Shown here in pieces: positions 17,277 through 26,354 of a stretch of DNA of 64,000 nt. A program made the position numbers and the translations under genes. Origin of the DNA: Limnohabitans sp. T6-20. Its GTDB lineage: Bacteria; Pseudomonadota; Gammaproteobacteria; Burkholderiales; Burkholderiaceae_C. The notes below the pieces were generated by a model. It made no database searches, was not told the DNA's origin, and worked only from the letters and a program-made list of their open reading frames with translations. The stretch spans positions 744,001-808,000 of the forward strand of contig NZ_NERW01000003.1 of NCBI RefSeq assembly GCF_003063505.1. The letters are read 5' to 3'. The first letter of the stretch is position 1, and each line of letters opens with the position of its first letter.

Positions 17277-18908
17277 GTGAACCCCACTTGGATCAGTTTG
17301 GCCGTTTTGGCGGCGCTGGCACCCTCCCTGCAAAGACGCATCCAGCTGTCCAGGGCCAAGCACCGCTCGCTGGCTGGCCACTCGCGCATGGCCAAGCGGC
17401 TCGCCCGCTGGTTGCCTGGATACAGCTTCGACGAGCCTGCATTCTTTGGCTGCGATGACGCACCGGCAGAGATTCAGGCTGGACGCCGAGCCGCGTTTTT
17501 CGCGATGGCCAACACGCTCCAAACACGGCATCGCCTGAGCATCGAAGCCACTGCGGCTGCGCGCGAAAACATCTCGGACATGCAGTTCATTGCCGCCTAC
17601 CGGGTGCCGTTCCAGTTCAGTCGGCTGGTCCGCGAGCACTTGAAGGTCGGCTCTTTTTTGCAGTCGGCACAAGGCGTGCAGGTCACCGATCTGGATGGAC
17701 ATGTGTTTTACGACCTGACGGGCTCGTATGGCGTGAACGTGTTCGGTGCCGACTTTTACAAGCACACCATGACCGAAGGTCTGGCCCGCACCCAGGCGCT
17801 GGGGCCGGTATTGGGCTCTTACCACCCGGTGGTGGCCACCAACGCAGAACGCCTCAAAGCCTTGTCGGGCATGAACGAGGTGTCCTTTCACATGTCCGGC
17901 ACCGAAGCGGTCATGCAGGCCGTGCGCTTGGCCCGTTACCACACACGCCGCAAAAACATCGTGCGGTTTTGCGGGGCTTACCACGGCTGGTGGGAAGACG
18001 TGCAACCCGGCCCGGGCAACCCCATGCCACCACGTGAAACCTACACACTCAGCGACATGAACGAGCGCAGCCTCGATGTGCTGCGCACTCGCAAAGACAT
18101 TGCCTGCGTGCTGGTCAACCCCTTGCAGGCGTTGCACCCCAACGCCAACGCACCAGGTGACTCCACCTTGGTGGACAGCAGCCGCCGTGCCGCCTACGAC
18201 CGACAGGCCTACACCGCATGGCTCAAGGCCTTGCGCCAGGTCTGCACGGACAAAGGCATCGTGCTGATTTTTGATGAAGTTTTTTTGGGTTTTCGACTGG
18301 CCACAGGGGGTGCACAAGCCTACTTTGGCGTGCAAGCCGACATGGTCACTTACGGCAAAACTCTGGGAGGCGGATTCCCTGTGGGCGTGGTGTGTGGCAA
18401 AAAAGAATGGATGCACCGCTTTCATGAAGACCGCCCTGCGGACATCTGCTTTGCGCGTGGCACCTTCAATGCCCACCCCGTCGTGATGGGGGCCATGTCG
18501 GCCTTTCTGGACCAACTCGAAGCACCCGAAATTCAGGCCATTTACCAAGGGCTGGATGAACGCTGGAACGCACGTGCGCAACACTTTAACCGCGTGATGC
18601 AGGCTGAGGGCTTGCCACTGCAAGCGGCCAACATGTCGAGTGTCTGGACACTGTTTTACACACAAGCCAGCCGTTACAACTGGATGCTGCAGTACTACCT
18701 CAGGCTGCATGGTCTGGCACTCAGTTGGGTGGGGACAGGACGTTTGATCTTCAGCCTCAACTACAGCGACGCTGATTTCGAGGCCGTGGTTCAGAAGTTT
18801 GTATTGGCCGCGCAGCAAATGAAAGAGGATGGTTGGTGGTGGCACACACCTGCACTCACCAACAAATCCATACGCCGCCGCATCCTCAAAGAAACCCTGT
18901 TTCGCTGA
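17277..18908 (+). CDS. Class III PLP-dependent aminotransferase with a long N-terminal extension
   Basis: A fold-type I aminotransferase related to glutamate-1-semialdehyde aminomutase. The aminotransferase domain begins near residue 120 (VTDLDGHVFYDLTGSYGVN). SFHMSGTEAVMQAVRLAR binds the PLP phosphate, and IVLIFDEVFLGFR carries the ring Asp. The Schiff-base Lys is in MVTYGKTLGGGFPVG. The N-terminal roughly 115 residues start with a hydrophobic helix (WISLAVLAALAPSLQRRI) and basic amphipathic segments, suggesting membrane association; this is not usual for housekeeping family members. GTG 17277 is chosen because AAGGAA lies seven bases ahead; the open frame starts at TTG 17271. It is divergent from psd with a 53-base gap. 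Substrate unknown. Confidence 0.8.
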   Translation: MNPTWISLAVLAALAPSLQRRIQLSRAKHRSLAGHSRMAKRLARWLPGYSFDEPAFFGCDDAPAEIQAGRRAAFFAMANTLQTRHRLSIEATAAARENISDMQFIAAYRVPFQFSRLVREHLKVGSFLQSAQGVQVTDLDGHVFYDLTGSYGVNVFGADFYKHTMTEGLARTQALGPVLGSYHPVVATNAERLKALSGMNEVSFHMSGTEAVMQAVRLARYHTRRKNIVRFCGAYHGWWEDVQPGPGNPMPPRETYTLSDMNERSLDVLRTRKDIACVLVNPLQALHPNANAPGDSTLVDSSRRAAYDRQAYTAWLKALRQVCTDKGIVLIFDEVFLGFRLATGGAQAYFGVQADMVTYGKTLGGGFPVGVVCGKKEWMHRFHEDRPADICFARGTFNAHPVVMGAMSAFLDQLEAPEIQAIYQGLDERWNARAQHFNRVMQAEGLPLQAANMSSVWTLFYTQASRYNWMLQYYLRLHGLALSWVGTGRLIFSLNYSDADFEAVVQKFVLAAQQMKEDGWWWHTPALTNKSIRRRILKETLFR

Positions 18909-18915
18909 TTCAACC

Positions 18916-18943
18916 CCTGTTCAGGTGCAGGCACCTGAACAGG
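18916..18943. terminator. Perfect 13-base inverted repeat between convergent genes
   Basis: Arms CCTGTTCAGGTGC and GCACCTGAACAGG are separated by two bases. They lie seven bases after the aminotransferase stop and 17 bases from the end of the convergent Mpo1-like gene. It probably acts as a bidirectional terminator, although no long T run follows on either strand. Confidence 0.55.
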
Positions 18944-18960
18944 CCATCAAGAAACGTCAT

Positions 18961-19569
18961 TCATCGACTGGCGTGCAAATCGTGGTCAGCAAAACGCTGA
19001 CCACGCAGCAATTGCCAAGGGGCTTTGTGGTACAGGTAGATGTCGTGGAAAGGGTCGGTCAGTATTTTGCTCATCCAGACCAAGCCGGTCTGAACATCTT
19101 GCAGAATGAACAAATGCACGGTGCGAAACAGCAAAGCCGCAGCGCCAAGATACAACCAGGCATAGCCCACTGCACGCAAGAATTCAGGCAGTGTTTCATG
19201 CTCTGGCAACACCCCCAGGAAACCCGGATTCATAAAAATAAGCAAAGGCAACAAGGCCCAGGCGCTCAACAACACCACTTTGCGGCGCAGGTTGTAACCC
19301 ACCTTGATCTCTTCCTTGAATTCGTTGGTGGCTTGATTGACGTGGTCATAGCCCAAAGGCTCAAAGAAAAAATGTCCTGCTTGTCTGGATGTCATGGACA
19401 CCAACCAGGCCACCAAGGCGGCTACCGAGGGATCAATGAACAACAGCACGTAAGCTAAAACAAAGGCCATGGCACTCAAAAAATGCAAGGACTGGTTGAT
19501 GCGGCAGTGGTGGTAATAACGATGATCGTCCCAACGCTGCACCCGCAAAGCTTCTAAGAAATCTTTCAC
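18961..19569 (-). CDS. Membrane protein, possibly Mpo1-like (DUF962-related)
   Basis: A membrane protein of about 202 aa with four hydrophobic segments. The part RYYHHCRINQSLHFLSAMAF followed by SRQAGHFFFEPLGYDH keeps the spacing of the His-rich pattern of the Mpo1/YGL010w family. Those are membrane dioxygenases that shorten 2-hydroxy fatty acids. The assignment is tentative. I choose GTG 19569 because AGAGGTGAG lies just upstream; the frame is open to 19665 with ATG 19602 as an alternative. A Pho-box-like site ends 44 bases before the GTG. Gene context (aminotransferase, psd, glycosyltransferase, lplT) suggests a lipid-related role. Confidence 0.6.
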   Translation of the reverse strand: MKDFLEALRVQRWDDHRYYHHCRINQSLHFLSAMAFVLAYVLLFIDPSVAALVAWLVSMTSRQAGHFFFEPLGYDHVNQATNEFKEEIKVGYNLRRKVVLLSAWALLPLLIFMNPGFLGVLPEHETLPEFLRAVGYAWLYLGAAALLFRTVHLFILQDVQTGLVWMSKILTDPFHDIYLYHKAPWQLLRGQRFADHDLHASR

Positions 19570-19613
19570 ACGCTCACCTCTTGATAGACGAACCCTGATC
19601 ATCAGGACTTCGT

Positions 19614-19631
19614 GTGAAAAATCGATGACAA
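19614..19631 (-). promoter_or_regulatory. Pho-box-like site upstream of the Mpo1-like gene
   Basis: Minus-strand TTGTCAT-CGAT-TTTTCAC, nearly the same as the second ppk2 site (TTGTCAT-GAAA-TTTTCAT), ending 44 bases before the GTG chosen as start. Confidence 0.5.
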
Positions 19632-19675
19632 CACACCTTTCAAGGTATTGAAACATGGCATTCAAAAATCTGTCT

Positions 19676-19693
19676 TTGTCATCAAGTTGTTAA
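19676..19693 (+). promoter_or_regulatory. Weak Pho-box-like site upstream of the GT4 gene
   Basis: Plus-strand TTGTCAT-CAAG-TTGTTAA. The first half is good and the second poor (4 of 7). It lies 23 bases before ATG 19717 and 83 before ATG 19777, so its relevance depends on the true start. Confidence 0.3.
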
Positions 19694-19716
19694 ACACGGT
19701 CGTCATGATCCAAGTC

Positions 19717-20919
19717 ATGGACCTTTCACAAACCGACCGAATTTTGGTGGAAAACTTTGAACCAGCGTCCGCCTCAATGCGGATTGCCGTGGTCACAGAG
19801 ACGTGGCCGCCCGAAGTCAACGGCGTTGCACTCACGCTGTCCAAGTTGATTCACATGCTGAGTCAACGCAACCACACCATCCAATTGATTCGCCCTCGAC
19901 AAGACAAAAATGATGCAGGCGCCGATCAAATCGGTTGGTCGGAGATGTTGATGAAGGGCTTACCCATCCCTCACTACCCTCAGTTGAAGTTGGGACTGCC
20001 CAGTAAAAAAGCACTTGTCAAAGCCTGGAGTCATAAAAGACCGGACTTGGTTCACATTGCCACAGAAGGGCCATTGGGTTGGTCCGCCTTGCAGGCGGCC
20101 CGGGTCTTGCGCTTGCCCGTCACGTCTGACTTTCGAACCAACTTCGCCAGTTACAGCAAACACTACGGCGTTGGCTGGTTGAGCAAACCCATCATGGCCT
20201 ATTTGCGGAAATTCCATAACCGGACTGCCTGCACCATGGTCCCGACCCATGCACTGAAAACACAACTCCAAAGCTGTGGCTTTGACAACCTGCGTGTTGT
20301 CGCACGCGGAGTGGACACACAGCTCTTTCATCCAAACCAACGCAACGAAGTCTTGCGCCAATCGTGGCAAGCCGATCAGAAAACCACCGTTCTTTTATCT
20401 GTCGGTCGCTTGGCTGCCGAGAAGAATCTGGATTTGATCGTGACCACCTACCAGACACTCAAGCAAAGTGGTCGTTCCGTGAAATTGGTTTTTGCCGGTG
20501 ATGGCCCTTACCGGGCGACACTTCAGGCCCATTGCCCGGATGCGTATTTCATGGGCATGTGCAGCCACGCGAAACTGGCAGAGCTGTATGCCAGCGCTGA
20601 TCTATTCTTGTTCCCCAGCTTGACGGAAACTTTTGGCAACGTGACCTTGGAGGCACTGGCCAGTGGCACCCCGGTGCTGGCATACGACTGTGCAGCCGCC
20701 ACCGAGTTGATCAAGGACACTTACAACGGATGGCTGGTCGAGGGTGAGGACCCACAACGCTATGTCCTCAAGGCCCTTGAAATCACCCAGCACGCCAACA
20801 CCCTTGCAAACGCCCGGCAGCACACACACACCAGTATTCACCAATGGGATTGGCAGGAAATCACACGACAGGTCGAGGTGATTTTTCGCATGGCAGCGAT
20901 GAACAGCGGGAATATCTGA
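19717..20919 (+). CDS. GT4-family glycosyltransferase, Agt-like paralogue
   Basis: A GT-B glycosyltransferase of family 4. Start of the domain is MRIAVVTETWPPEVNGVALTLSKLI. The acceptor region has LVHIATEGPLGWSALQAARVLRLPVTSDFRTNF, and the C-terminal nucleotide-sugar motif is LFLFPSLTETFGNVTLEALASGTPVLAYD. It shares the unusual VHIATEGPLGW block with the agt-like gene at 53929-54972, so the two are paralogues. Close relatives include bacterial diacylglycerol glycosyltransferases. Start is uncertain: ATG 19717 is used (401 aa), ATG 19777 would begin at MRIAVV; neither has a clear ribosome site. A UDP-glucose dehydrogenase gene lies two genes away, so UDP-glucuronate could be a donor (inference). 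Confidence 0.8.
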   Translation: MDLSQTDRILVENFEPASASMRIAVVTETWPPEVNGVALTLSKLIHMLSQRNHTIQLIRPRQDKNDAGADQIGWSEMLMKGLPIPHYPQLKLGLPSKKALVKAWSHKRPDLVHIATEGPLGWSALQAARVLRLPVTSDFRTNFASYSKHYGVGWLSKPIMAYLRKFHNRTACTMVPTHALKTQLQSCGFDNLRVVARGVDTQLFHPNQRNEVLRQSWQADQKTTVLLSVGRLAAEKNLDLIVTTYQTLKQSGRSVKLVFAGDGPYRATLQAHCPDAYFMGMCSHAKLAELYASADLFLFPSLTETFGNVTLEALASGTPVLAYDCAAATELIKDTYNGWLVEGEDPQRYVLKALEITQHANTLANARQHTHTSIHQWDWQEITRQVEVIFRMAAMNSGNI

Positions 20920-20974
20920 GCGGGAAATTTTCTGTCAGTGAAGTCAGCATGTGAGCAGTGTCTGCCGCAAGCGC

Positions 20975-22216
20975 TCATTTAGCGCGCAATGGCCACCTGA
21001 TTTTCAGACGCCACGGCATGACCGCAGCCAGCAAGGGCAACATCAGCAGCAGCATCACAGACAACAAGGGAACTTGCCAGGCCAACAAGACGCTGTAAGT
21101 GCCCAACATGAGCAAAACACTCAAATTTTCATTGAAACCCTGCACAGCGATGGAGCGGCCTGAAGTCAGAATTTTTTGACCCCGATGCTGCAGCAATGCG
21201 TTCATCGGAACCAGCAGCATCCCTCCCGCGCATCCAGCCAGTATCAACAAGGGAACAGCCAGCCACAACGATGTCGTCAGCGCCATGCAGGGCAACAATA
21301 CCGCCAACACCAGGCCCCAAGGCAATGCGTTGTGGGCATTGAAAATCTGAAATACGTTTGCGGCCATCACCGCACCCGAAATCACACCCACGGCCACGAG
21401 GGCCTGCAGATAGGCTCCGTGCTGCAAACTCAAACCAGCAGAGGTCTGGGCCCAAGCCAAAACTGCAAACTGAAGCACCGCCCCAACACCCCAGCTGAGC
21501 GTGGTTACGTACAAGGAAACCCCGCCCAAAGGGTCTGCCCACAATTGACGGTTGTTTTTCCAAAACAAAGGCCATTGAATTGAATGCCAAGTCAAAGGGT
21601 GCCTTGTGCCTCGGGCATCCATCGAATTCAAGCCCATGTTCAGGCCTGATGACACGATGTAAATCAGACACACCGCCACAAAGGCAGGAAATATCTGCGT
21701 GGGTGCAAGTTGTGGAGGCAAGTCCTGGAAGATGGCAAAAGCCTCATTGATCCATGGGTCCTTGTGCCAACCTGTCAGCCACCCGCCCAAGGCCACGCCC
21801 AACAACACAGACAAGACCACAGAAACTTCCAACCAAGCATTGGCTTTTACCAGCAAGGAGGCAGGAACCGATTCGGTGACCAAGGCATATTTAGCGGGCG
21901 CATAGACAGCAGCCGCCAAACCGGCCAACGCAAACCCAAAAAAGGGATGAACACCGCACAAAAGCAAGACCACACCGGCAAGCTTCAACATGTTCATGGA
22001 CGCCATCAAACGTCCTTTTGGAAAAGCGTCTGCAATGGGGCCCACCACGCCGGCCAGAACGACATAACTCAAGGTAAATGAAAACTTCAACAAGGGCGAC
22101 CACCATCCTGGATGGCCCTGCTCTTGTAAAAAGCAAACCCCCAGAATCATCAAAGCGTTGTCTGCCAAGCCACTGGCGAACTGCGCCAGTATCAGCAGAT
22201 AAAAGCCTTTAGGCAT
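20975..22216 (-). CDS. lplT: Lysophospholipid transporter LplT-like MFS protein
   Basis: LplT flips lysophospholipids across the inner membrane for reacylation. This 413-aa protein has about twelve membrane segments and family blocks [40 protein letters not shown] and [32 protein letters not shown]. It shares these with Escherichia coli LplT at matching positions. Normally lplT is beside the acyltransferase aas; here it follows ugd with an 8-base overlap and no aas is present. This suggests the pair belongs to the lipid cluster and may move a different lipid. Confidence 0.85.
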   Translation of the reverse strand: MPKGFYLLILAQFASGLADNALMILGVCFLQEQGHPGWWSPLLKFSFTLSYVVLAGVVGPIADAFPKGRLMASMNMLKLAGVVLLLCGVHPFFGFALAGLAAAVYAPAKYALVTESVPASLLVKANAWLEVSVVLSVLLGVALGGWLTGWHKDPWINEAFAIFQDLPPQLAPTQIFPAFVAVCLIYIVSSGLNMGLNSMDARGTRHPLTWHSIQWPLFWKNNRQLWADPLGGVSLYVTTLSWGVGAVLQFAVLAWAQTSAGLSLQHGAYLQALVAVGVISGAVMAANVFQIFNAHNALPWGLVLAVLLPCMALTTSLWLAVPLLILAGCAGGMLLVPMNALLQHRGQKILTSGRSIAVQGFNENLSVLLMLGTYSVLLAWQVPLLSVMLLLMLPLLAAVMPWRLKIRWPLRAK

Positions 22217-23669
22217 TGACCATCAGATCATGCATCGTCGGGTGTGAACCTTGAAAGACCTCGTCACTAGGCAGCACAGGATCAAAGGACAACAGTTGCA
22301 CCAAATCGTTGCGACGCCCCACCCCTTGGTAGGCCATGCCCAGCTCACTCAGCGCTTCGGGGTTGTAAAGGTTCCGGCCATCCAGAATAAAAGGCCTGCG
22401 CATCAAGGCTTTCATGGCCTCGAAATCTGGGTTGTGAAAAATCTTCCACTCGGTCAAGACCATCAAGGCGTCTGCGCCTTGCAAGGCCTGCATGTCGTCT
22501 GAGGCCAATTCAAACCGGTCCAACCAATCGGGATTTTGCTCACAATCGATTCTTAAAACCCGCAGAGCCTCTGGGCCTGCCACCGGATCGCAAGCACTGA
22601 CCTGCGCGCCACGCATCAGCAAATTCTGAATCACCACTCGGCTGGTCGCCTCACGCATGTCGTCGGTATTGGGTTTGAAAGACAGGCCCCAAATGGCTAT
22701 TTTTCGACCCGTCAAATCAGCCCCCATGCGCTGTATCAAGCGCTCCACCAACAACAGCTTTTGTTGCGCATTGACTTGCTCTGTCGCGCTGACGAGCCTC
22801 ATGGACTGGCCGTGTGACTTGGCTGTGCTCACCAAAGCCTGGGTGTCTTTGGGAAAACAACTGCCGCCATAGCCGCAACCGGCATACAAAAAGCTGTGCC
22901 CAATGCGACTGTCCGCACCGATGCCCCGGCGGATGTGGTCCACATCTGCACCCAAGACATCGGCCAGATTGGCAATTTCGTTCATGAACGAGATGCGCGT
23001 GGCCAGCATGGCATTGGCAGCGTATTTGGTCAGTTCGGCACTGCGCACATCCATCCAGACGGTGCGCGAGTGGTGCCGATTGAAGCTGGCGTACAAATCG
23101 CCCATCATGCGTTGGCTTTTGGCCTGATTCACACCATCGTCGACACCGACCACGATGCGATCCGGCCGCATGAAATCGTCAATGGCGGCGCCTTCCTTCA
23201 AAAACTCCGGGTTTGAAACCACGTCAAACAAATCAGGAGGCATGCCGCGATGGGCCAACTCATGAGAGATCGCAGATCGAACGCGGTCTGCCGTTCCTAC
23301 CGGAACCGTGGATTTGTTGACCACCAGTTTGAAGCCCTTGAGGTGACGCCCAATCAGGGAGGCCACAGACAGCACATGGCCCAGATCTGCCGAACCATCT
23401 TCTGCGGGGGGTGTTCCTACGGCAATGAAAAGAATGTCGCCATGCTCGATCGCTTCACAGGCATCGGTTGTGAAACGAATGCGGCCATCGGCTCGGTTTC
23501 TGGACAAAACCTCTTTCAGACCTGGCTCGTAAATAGGCACATCCCCCTCTTGCAGGGCCCGAATTTTGGCTTCGTCTTTGTCAAGGCAAACCACTTTGAA
23601 GCCCAAGTCAGACAGACAAGCGCCTGTGACCAAACCCACGTAACCCGAACCTATGACCGTGATGCGCAT
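22209..23669 (-). CDS. ugd: UDP-glucose 6-dehydrogenase
   Basis: Oxidises UDP-glucose to UDP-glucuronate with two NAD+. The 486-aa protein shows the Rossmann start [23 protein letters not shown]. It also has [14 protein letters not shown] and the catalytic Cys region [18 protein letters not shown]. The C-terminal domain has [18 protein letters not shown] and [14 protein letters not shown] precedes the ATG. It overlaps lplT by 8 bases, so the two are co-translated. In context it may supply UDP-glucuronate to the GT4 enzyme encoded next to lplT, or to the agt-like enzyme further along. Confidence 0.92.
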   Translation of the reverse strand: MRITVIGSGYVGLVTGACLSDLGFKVVCLDKDEAKIRALQEGDVPIYEPGLKEVLSRNRADGRIRFTTDACEAIEHGDILFIAVGTPPAEDGSADLGHVLSVASLIGRHLKGFKLVVNKSTVPVGTADRVRSAISHELAHRGMPPDLFDVVSNPEFLKEGAAIDDFMRPDRIVVGVDDGVNQAKSQRMMGDLYASFNRHHSRTVWMDVRSAELTKYAANAMLATRISFMNEIANLADVLGADVDHIRRGIGADSRIGHSFLYAGCGYGGSCFPKDTQALVSTAKSHGQSMRLVSATEQVNAQQKLLLVERLIQRMGADLTGRKIAIWGLSFKPNTDDMREATSRVVIQNLLMRGAQVSACDPVAGPEALRVLRIDCEQNPDWLDRFELASDDMQALQGADALMVLTEWKIFHNPDFEAMKALMRRPFILDGRNLYNPEALSELGMAYQGVGRRNDLVQLLSFDPVLPSDEVFQGSHPTMHDLMVNA

Positions 23670-23708
23670 CGTTCAACTCCTCGTTGAAATCAATGATTCA
23701 TCTTTCAA

Positions 23709-23756
23709 GTGAAATGCTGACGTCAGTTTGGAGAATTTCAGATGACAGTGAAATTC
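23709..23756. promoter_or_regulatory. Clustered dyads upstream of ugd
   Basis: A perfect palindrome CTGACGTCAG at 23717-23726 is followed by a perfect dyad GAATTTCA-N8-TGAAATTC at 23733-23756. Its loop contains ATGACAG, a Pho half site in minus orientation. A poor Pho-like match (minus CTGACGT-CAGC-ATTTCAC, 23709-23726) ends 39 bases before the ugd ATG. The regulator is unknown. Confidence 0.4.
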
Positions 23757-23931
23757 TGTTGGCTTTATTTTGTCGATCACAGTTCCGGTTCAGCTTGCGG
23801 GCAAACCCATGATCAATGTGGCGTCTTTGCCCGCTAGATTGCAAGTCCAGCACAACTGTCAAATGCAAACAGTCCTCATGGGTACGGATCTAAGTGACAT
23901 CCGTGACGCAGGCCTGCTCTGGCTCAACGGC

Positions 23932-24489
23932 TCAAGCCGTCAACGCAACTTGTTGCAAGTGGGCGTTGTAATGGCTCAAGTCGGGCACAACTTTGGCGGG
24001 CACCTTGGCCAAGTCGTCGTAACGGCGCAAACGCACTGCTTCAGTCGCAAAAGGTTGAGAAATGAAGGCTTCGGCCTCGGCCTCGCTAAACACCCCTCCC
24101 TGCTGTTCCAGGCTGTGCTTGGATGCGGGCGACAGATCAGCCCAATAACCAGGATCAATCAGACAAAGATAACGTTTGGCATCCACATGCATGCGGATCG
24201 GCTCCAGCACTGCATCGGGAAATAAATTGCGGATGAAGGGCAATGCGATGTATTGGTGTAAATCGTCATGCTCGGTGGTGTGCTCTTTGCTGCCATCACG
24301 CTCGGCGGCCAACAAATGCCCCAAGTCGTGCAACAACGATGCCACTACGGTCTCTGGCGTTTCACCCGCTTTTTCTGCCAAATCGGCACACTGCAAAGCA
24401 TGTTCTAGCTGATTGATGGCTTCCATACCGTATTGGTTCTGGCCACGGCGTTGGAGCAAAGTAAGCACTTCAGGCAAGGTCAAAGACAT
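23932..24489 (-). CDS. phnZ: PhnZ-like HD-domain mixed-valence di-iron oxygenase
   Basis: PhnZ cleaves the carbon-phosphorus bond of (R)-2-amino-1-hydroxyethylphosphonate oxidatively, giving glycine and phosphate. The 185-aa protein has the family N-terminus with Y20-x2-E23 (QYGMEAINQLEHALQCA), first metal His H30, the HD pair H54-D55 and H58 (SLLHDLGHLL). Later histidines lie in EHTTEHDDLHQY. PhnZ normally works after the dioxygenase PhnY, which is not in this window. It is 8 bases downstream of phnE and probably in the phnCDE unit. GAGGTG precedes the ATG. Paralogues acting on other hydroxylated phosphonates (TmpB type) are an alternative. Confidence 0.82.
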   Translation of the reverse strand: MSLTLPEVLTLLQRRGQNQYGMEAINQLEHALQCADLAEKAGETPETVVASLLHDLGHLLAAERDGSKEHTTEHDDLHQYIALPFIRNLFPDAVLEPIRMHVDAKRYLCLIDPGYWADLSPASKHSLEQQGGVFSEAEAEAFISQPFATEAVRLRRYDDLAKVPAKVVPDLSHYNAHLQQVALTA

Positions 24490-24497
24490 GCTGCACC

Positions 24498-25307
24498 TCA
24501 GACAAAGAGTTGGCGAATGCGGGACGACACCAGGTCAATCAAACTGACGGTGACGATGATGATGAGCATGACGGCACCGGTTTCGGCGTACTGGAAACCC
24601 CGGATGATTTCCCACAACACCACCCCAATGCCACCCGCGCCCACCATGCCCACCACCGACGCGGAGCGCACATTGGCCTCCAGCCGGTAGAGCGTGAACG
24701 AGATCCACAGCGGGATGACCTGGGGGATCACGCCATACACAATCTCGTGCAGTGCAGAAGCGCCGGTGGAGCGGATGCCTTCGACCGGCTGCGGGTCAAT
24801 GGCTTCCACGGCTTCGGAAAACAGCTTGGCCAGTGTGCCGGAAGTGTGAATCCACAAAGCCAATACCCCGGCAAATGGCCCCAGGCCGACAGCCACCACA
24901 AACAGCATGGCAAACACCATTTCGTTGATGGCCCGGAATGCATCGAGCACCCGGCGCATGGGTTGGTACACCCACCACGGCACGATGTTGGAGGAGGCCA
25001 GCAAAGCCATCGGCACCGCCGTCACCACGGCCAATGCGGTGCCCCAAAGGGCGATCTGCAAGGTGACCAGCATCTCATAGACATACAAGCGCCACTGCGA
25101 AAAGTTGGGTGGGAAAAACTCCTTCGCATAGGTGGCCATGTTGCCGGAGTCCCGCCACAGGTCTGCCGGCCGCATGTCGGCACCTTGCCAGGAAGCGGCC
25201 AGCAAGACAAGCAAAAGGCCCCAGCCCAAATAACCGAAGAGGCTGCGTCGGGACGCCGCCGATGCAGCGAGAGCCTGCATTTTGGAGTTGACCAAGGTGT
25301 GGGACAT
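24498..25307 (-). CDS. phnE: Phosphonate ABC transporter permease
   Basis: Inner-membrane permease of the phosphonate importer PhnCDE. I use ATG 25307 (269 aa); a TTG nine bases earlier only extends the frame. Five to six membrane segments are visible. The cytoplasmic coupling loop that contacts PhnC is [33 protein letters not shown], followed by [22 protein letters not shown], both family hallmarks. One permease gene is present, as in most betaproteobacteria. Order phnC-phnD-phnE-phnZ. Confidence 0.93.
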   Translation of the reverse strand: MSHTLVNSKMQALAASAASRRSLFGYLGWGLLLVLLAASWQGADMRPADLWRDSGNMATYAKEFFPPNFSQWRLYVYEMLVTLQIALWGTALAVVTAVPMALLASSNIVPWWVYQPMRRVLDAFRAINEMVFAMLFVVAVGLGPFAGVLALWIHTSGTLAKLFSEAVEAIDPQPVEGIRSTGASALHEIVYGVIPQVIPLWISFTLYRLEANVRSASVVGMVGAGGIGVVLWEIIRGFQYAETGAVMLIIIVTVSLIDLVSSRIRQLFV

Positions 25308-25377
25308 GCGAATCAATTAAAAATGGGGCGCTGTGCTGCACAGTGATGCAACGCAGCGCCGGTCCAAGCCAAACGAA

Positions 25378-26322
25378 TTACTTGAGTGCGGCCAGTTGTT
25401 GGTCGATCTCAGCCAACTTGGTTTTCTTGTCGGCTTCTGACAGCATGGTGTCGGCCTCCAGCTTGGTGCGTTTGCCAAACAGGTCCAGCTGGCGAATGGG
25501 CTTGAGCTGGTCGTTGGTCGAGGCCTTGAAGCCCGACAACTTGGAGATCTTCATCACGATCTCTTTTTCACGGGCATCGGTCTTGGCGTAGTTGTAGAAG
25601 AAGTTTTTGACCTTGAGCTTGGTGGCTTCAGGCAGGTTCTTGCTCATCACCAGCGGGTCCAGTGCGATCAGCGGCGAAGTCCAAACCACTTTGATGTCCT
25701 TGAACTTCTCGGGCTGACGCTCCCGGATTTTTTCCAGGTTTTCGCTGTTGTTGGTGGCCACATCCACTTGCTTGTTGGCTACGGCCAATGCGTTGGTTTC
25801 GTGGTTGGCGTTGCGCACCACTTTGAAGGCGGTCTTGGGGTCCACCTTGTTTTGGGCGAACACATAAAAGCCGGGCACCAGGAAGCCCGATGTGGAGTTG
25901 GGATCGCCATTGCCGAAGCTCAGGTTTTTGGCATTCTTGAACACATCGTCCAGGCCTTTGATGGGGCTGTCCTTGTGCACGATCAGGTGCGAGTAGTAGC
26001 CCTGACTGCCATCTGCGTTGACCATCTGGGCAAAAACTTCACCGTTGGAGCGGTCCACCGCTTCCATGGCGGATTTGTTGCCCATCCAGGCCAGCTGCAC
26101 CTTGTTGAAGCGCATGCCTTCAATGATGCCAGCGTAGTCCGATGCAAAGAAAGCCTTGACCTTCAAGCCGGTTTGCTTTTCCATGTCGTCCAGCAAGGGC
26201 TGCCAATCGGCTTTGAGGTTTTGGCTGGCTTCGGTCGAAATGAACCCAAAGTTGATGTCTTGCGCCATGGCGCTGGAAAGGCTCAGGCCCAAAGCCAGTG
26301 CCGAGAGGGTTGTCTTGAACAT
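25378..26322 (-). CDS. phnD: Phosphonate ABC transporter substrate-binding protein
   Basis: Periplasmic receptor for phosphonates. The 314-aa protein has a clean signal peptide ending ...LSLSSAMA. The family body is DINFGFISTEASQNLKADWQPLLDDMEKQTGLKVKAFFASDYAGIIEGMRFNKVQLAWMGNKSA. SFGNGDPNSTSGFLVPG forms part of the phosphonate pocket. GGAGTT precedes the ATG. The gap of 32 bases to phnC and 70 to phnE fits one operon. Confidence 0.94.
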   Translation of the reverse strand: MFKTTLSALALGLSLSSAMAQDINFGFISTEASQNLKADWQPLLDDMEKQTGLKVKAFFASDYAGIIEGMRFNKVQLAWMGNKSAMEAVDRSNGEVFAQMVNADGSQGYYSHLIVHKDSPIKGLDDVFKNAKNLSFGNGDPNSTSGFLVPGFYVFAQNKVDPKTAFKVVRNANHETNALAVANKQVDVATNNSENLEKIRERQPEKFKDIKVVWTSPLIALDPLVMSKNLPEATKLKVKNFFYNYAKTDAREKEIVMKISKLSGFKASTNDQLKPIRQLDLFGKRTKLEADTMLSEADKKTKLAEIDQQLAALK

Positions 26323-26354
26323 GTCAGGAACTCCGTTGAAGTTAAAAAGAAAAA

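Noticed and set aside
17232..18845. 537-codon minus-strand open frame opposite the class III aminotransferase
   Set aside because: Shadow of the aminotransferase; rich in His, Val and Gln with no family features.
23797..23834. 9-base stem GCGGGCAAA/TTTGCCCGC downstream of phnZ as a terminator
   Set aside because: The loop is 20 bases and no T run follows on either strand; it could still be an RNA structure, but I cannot support a terminator.
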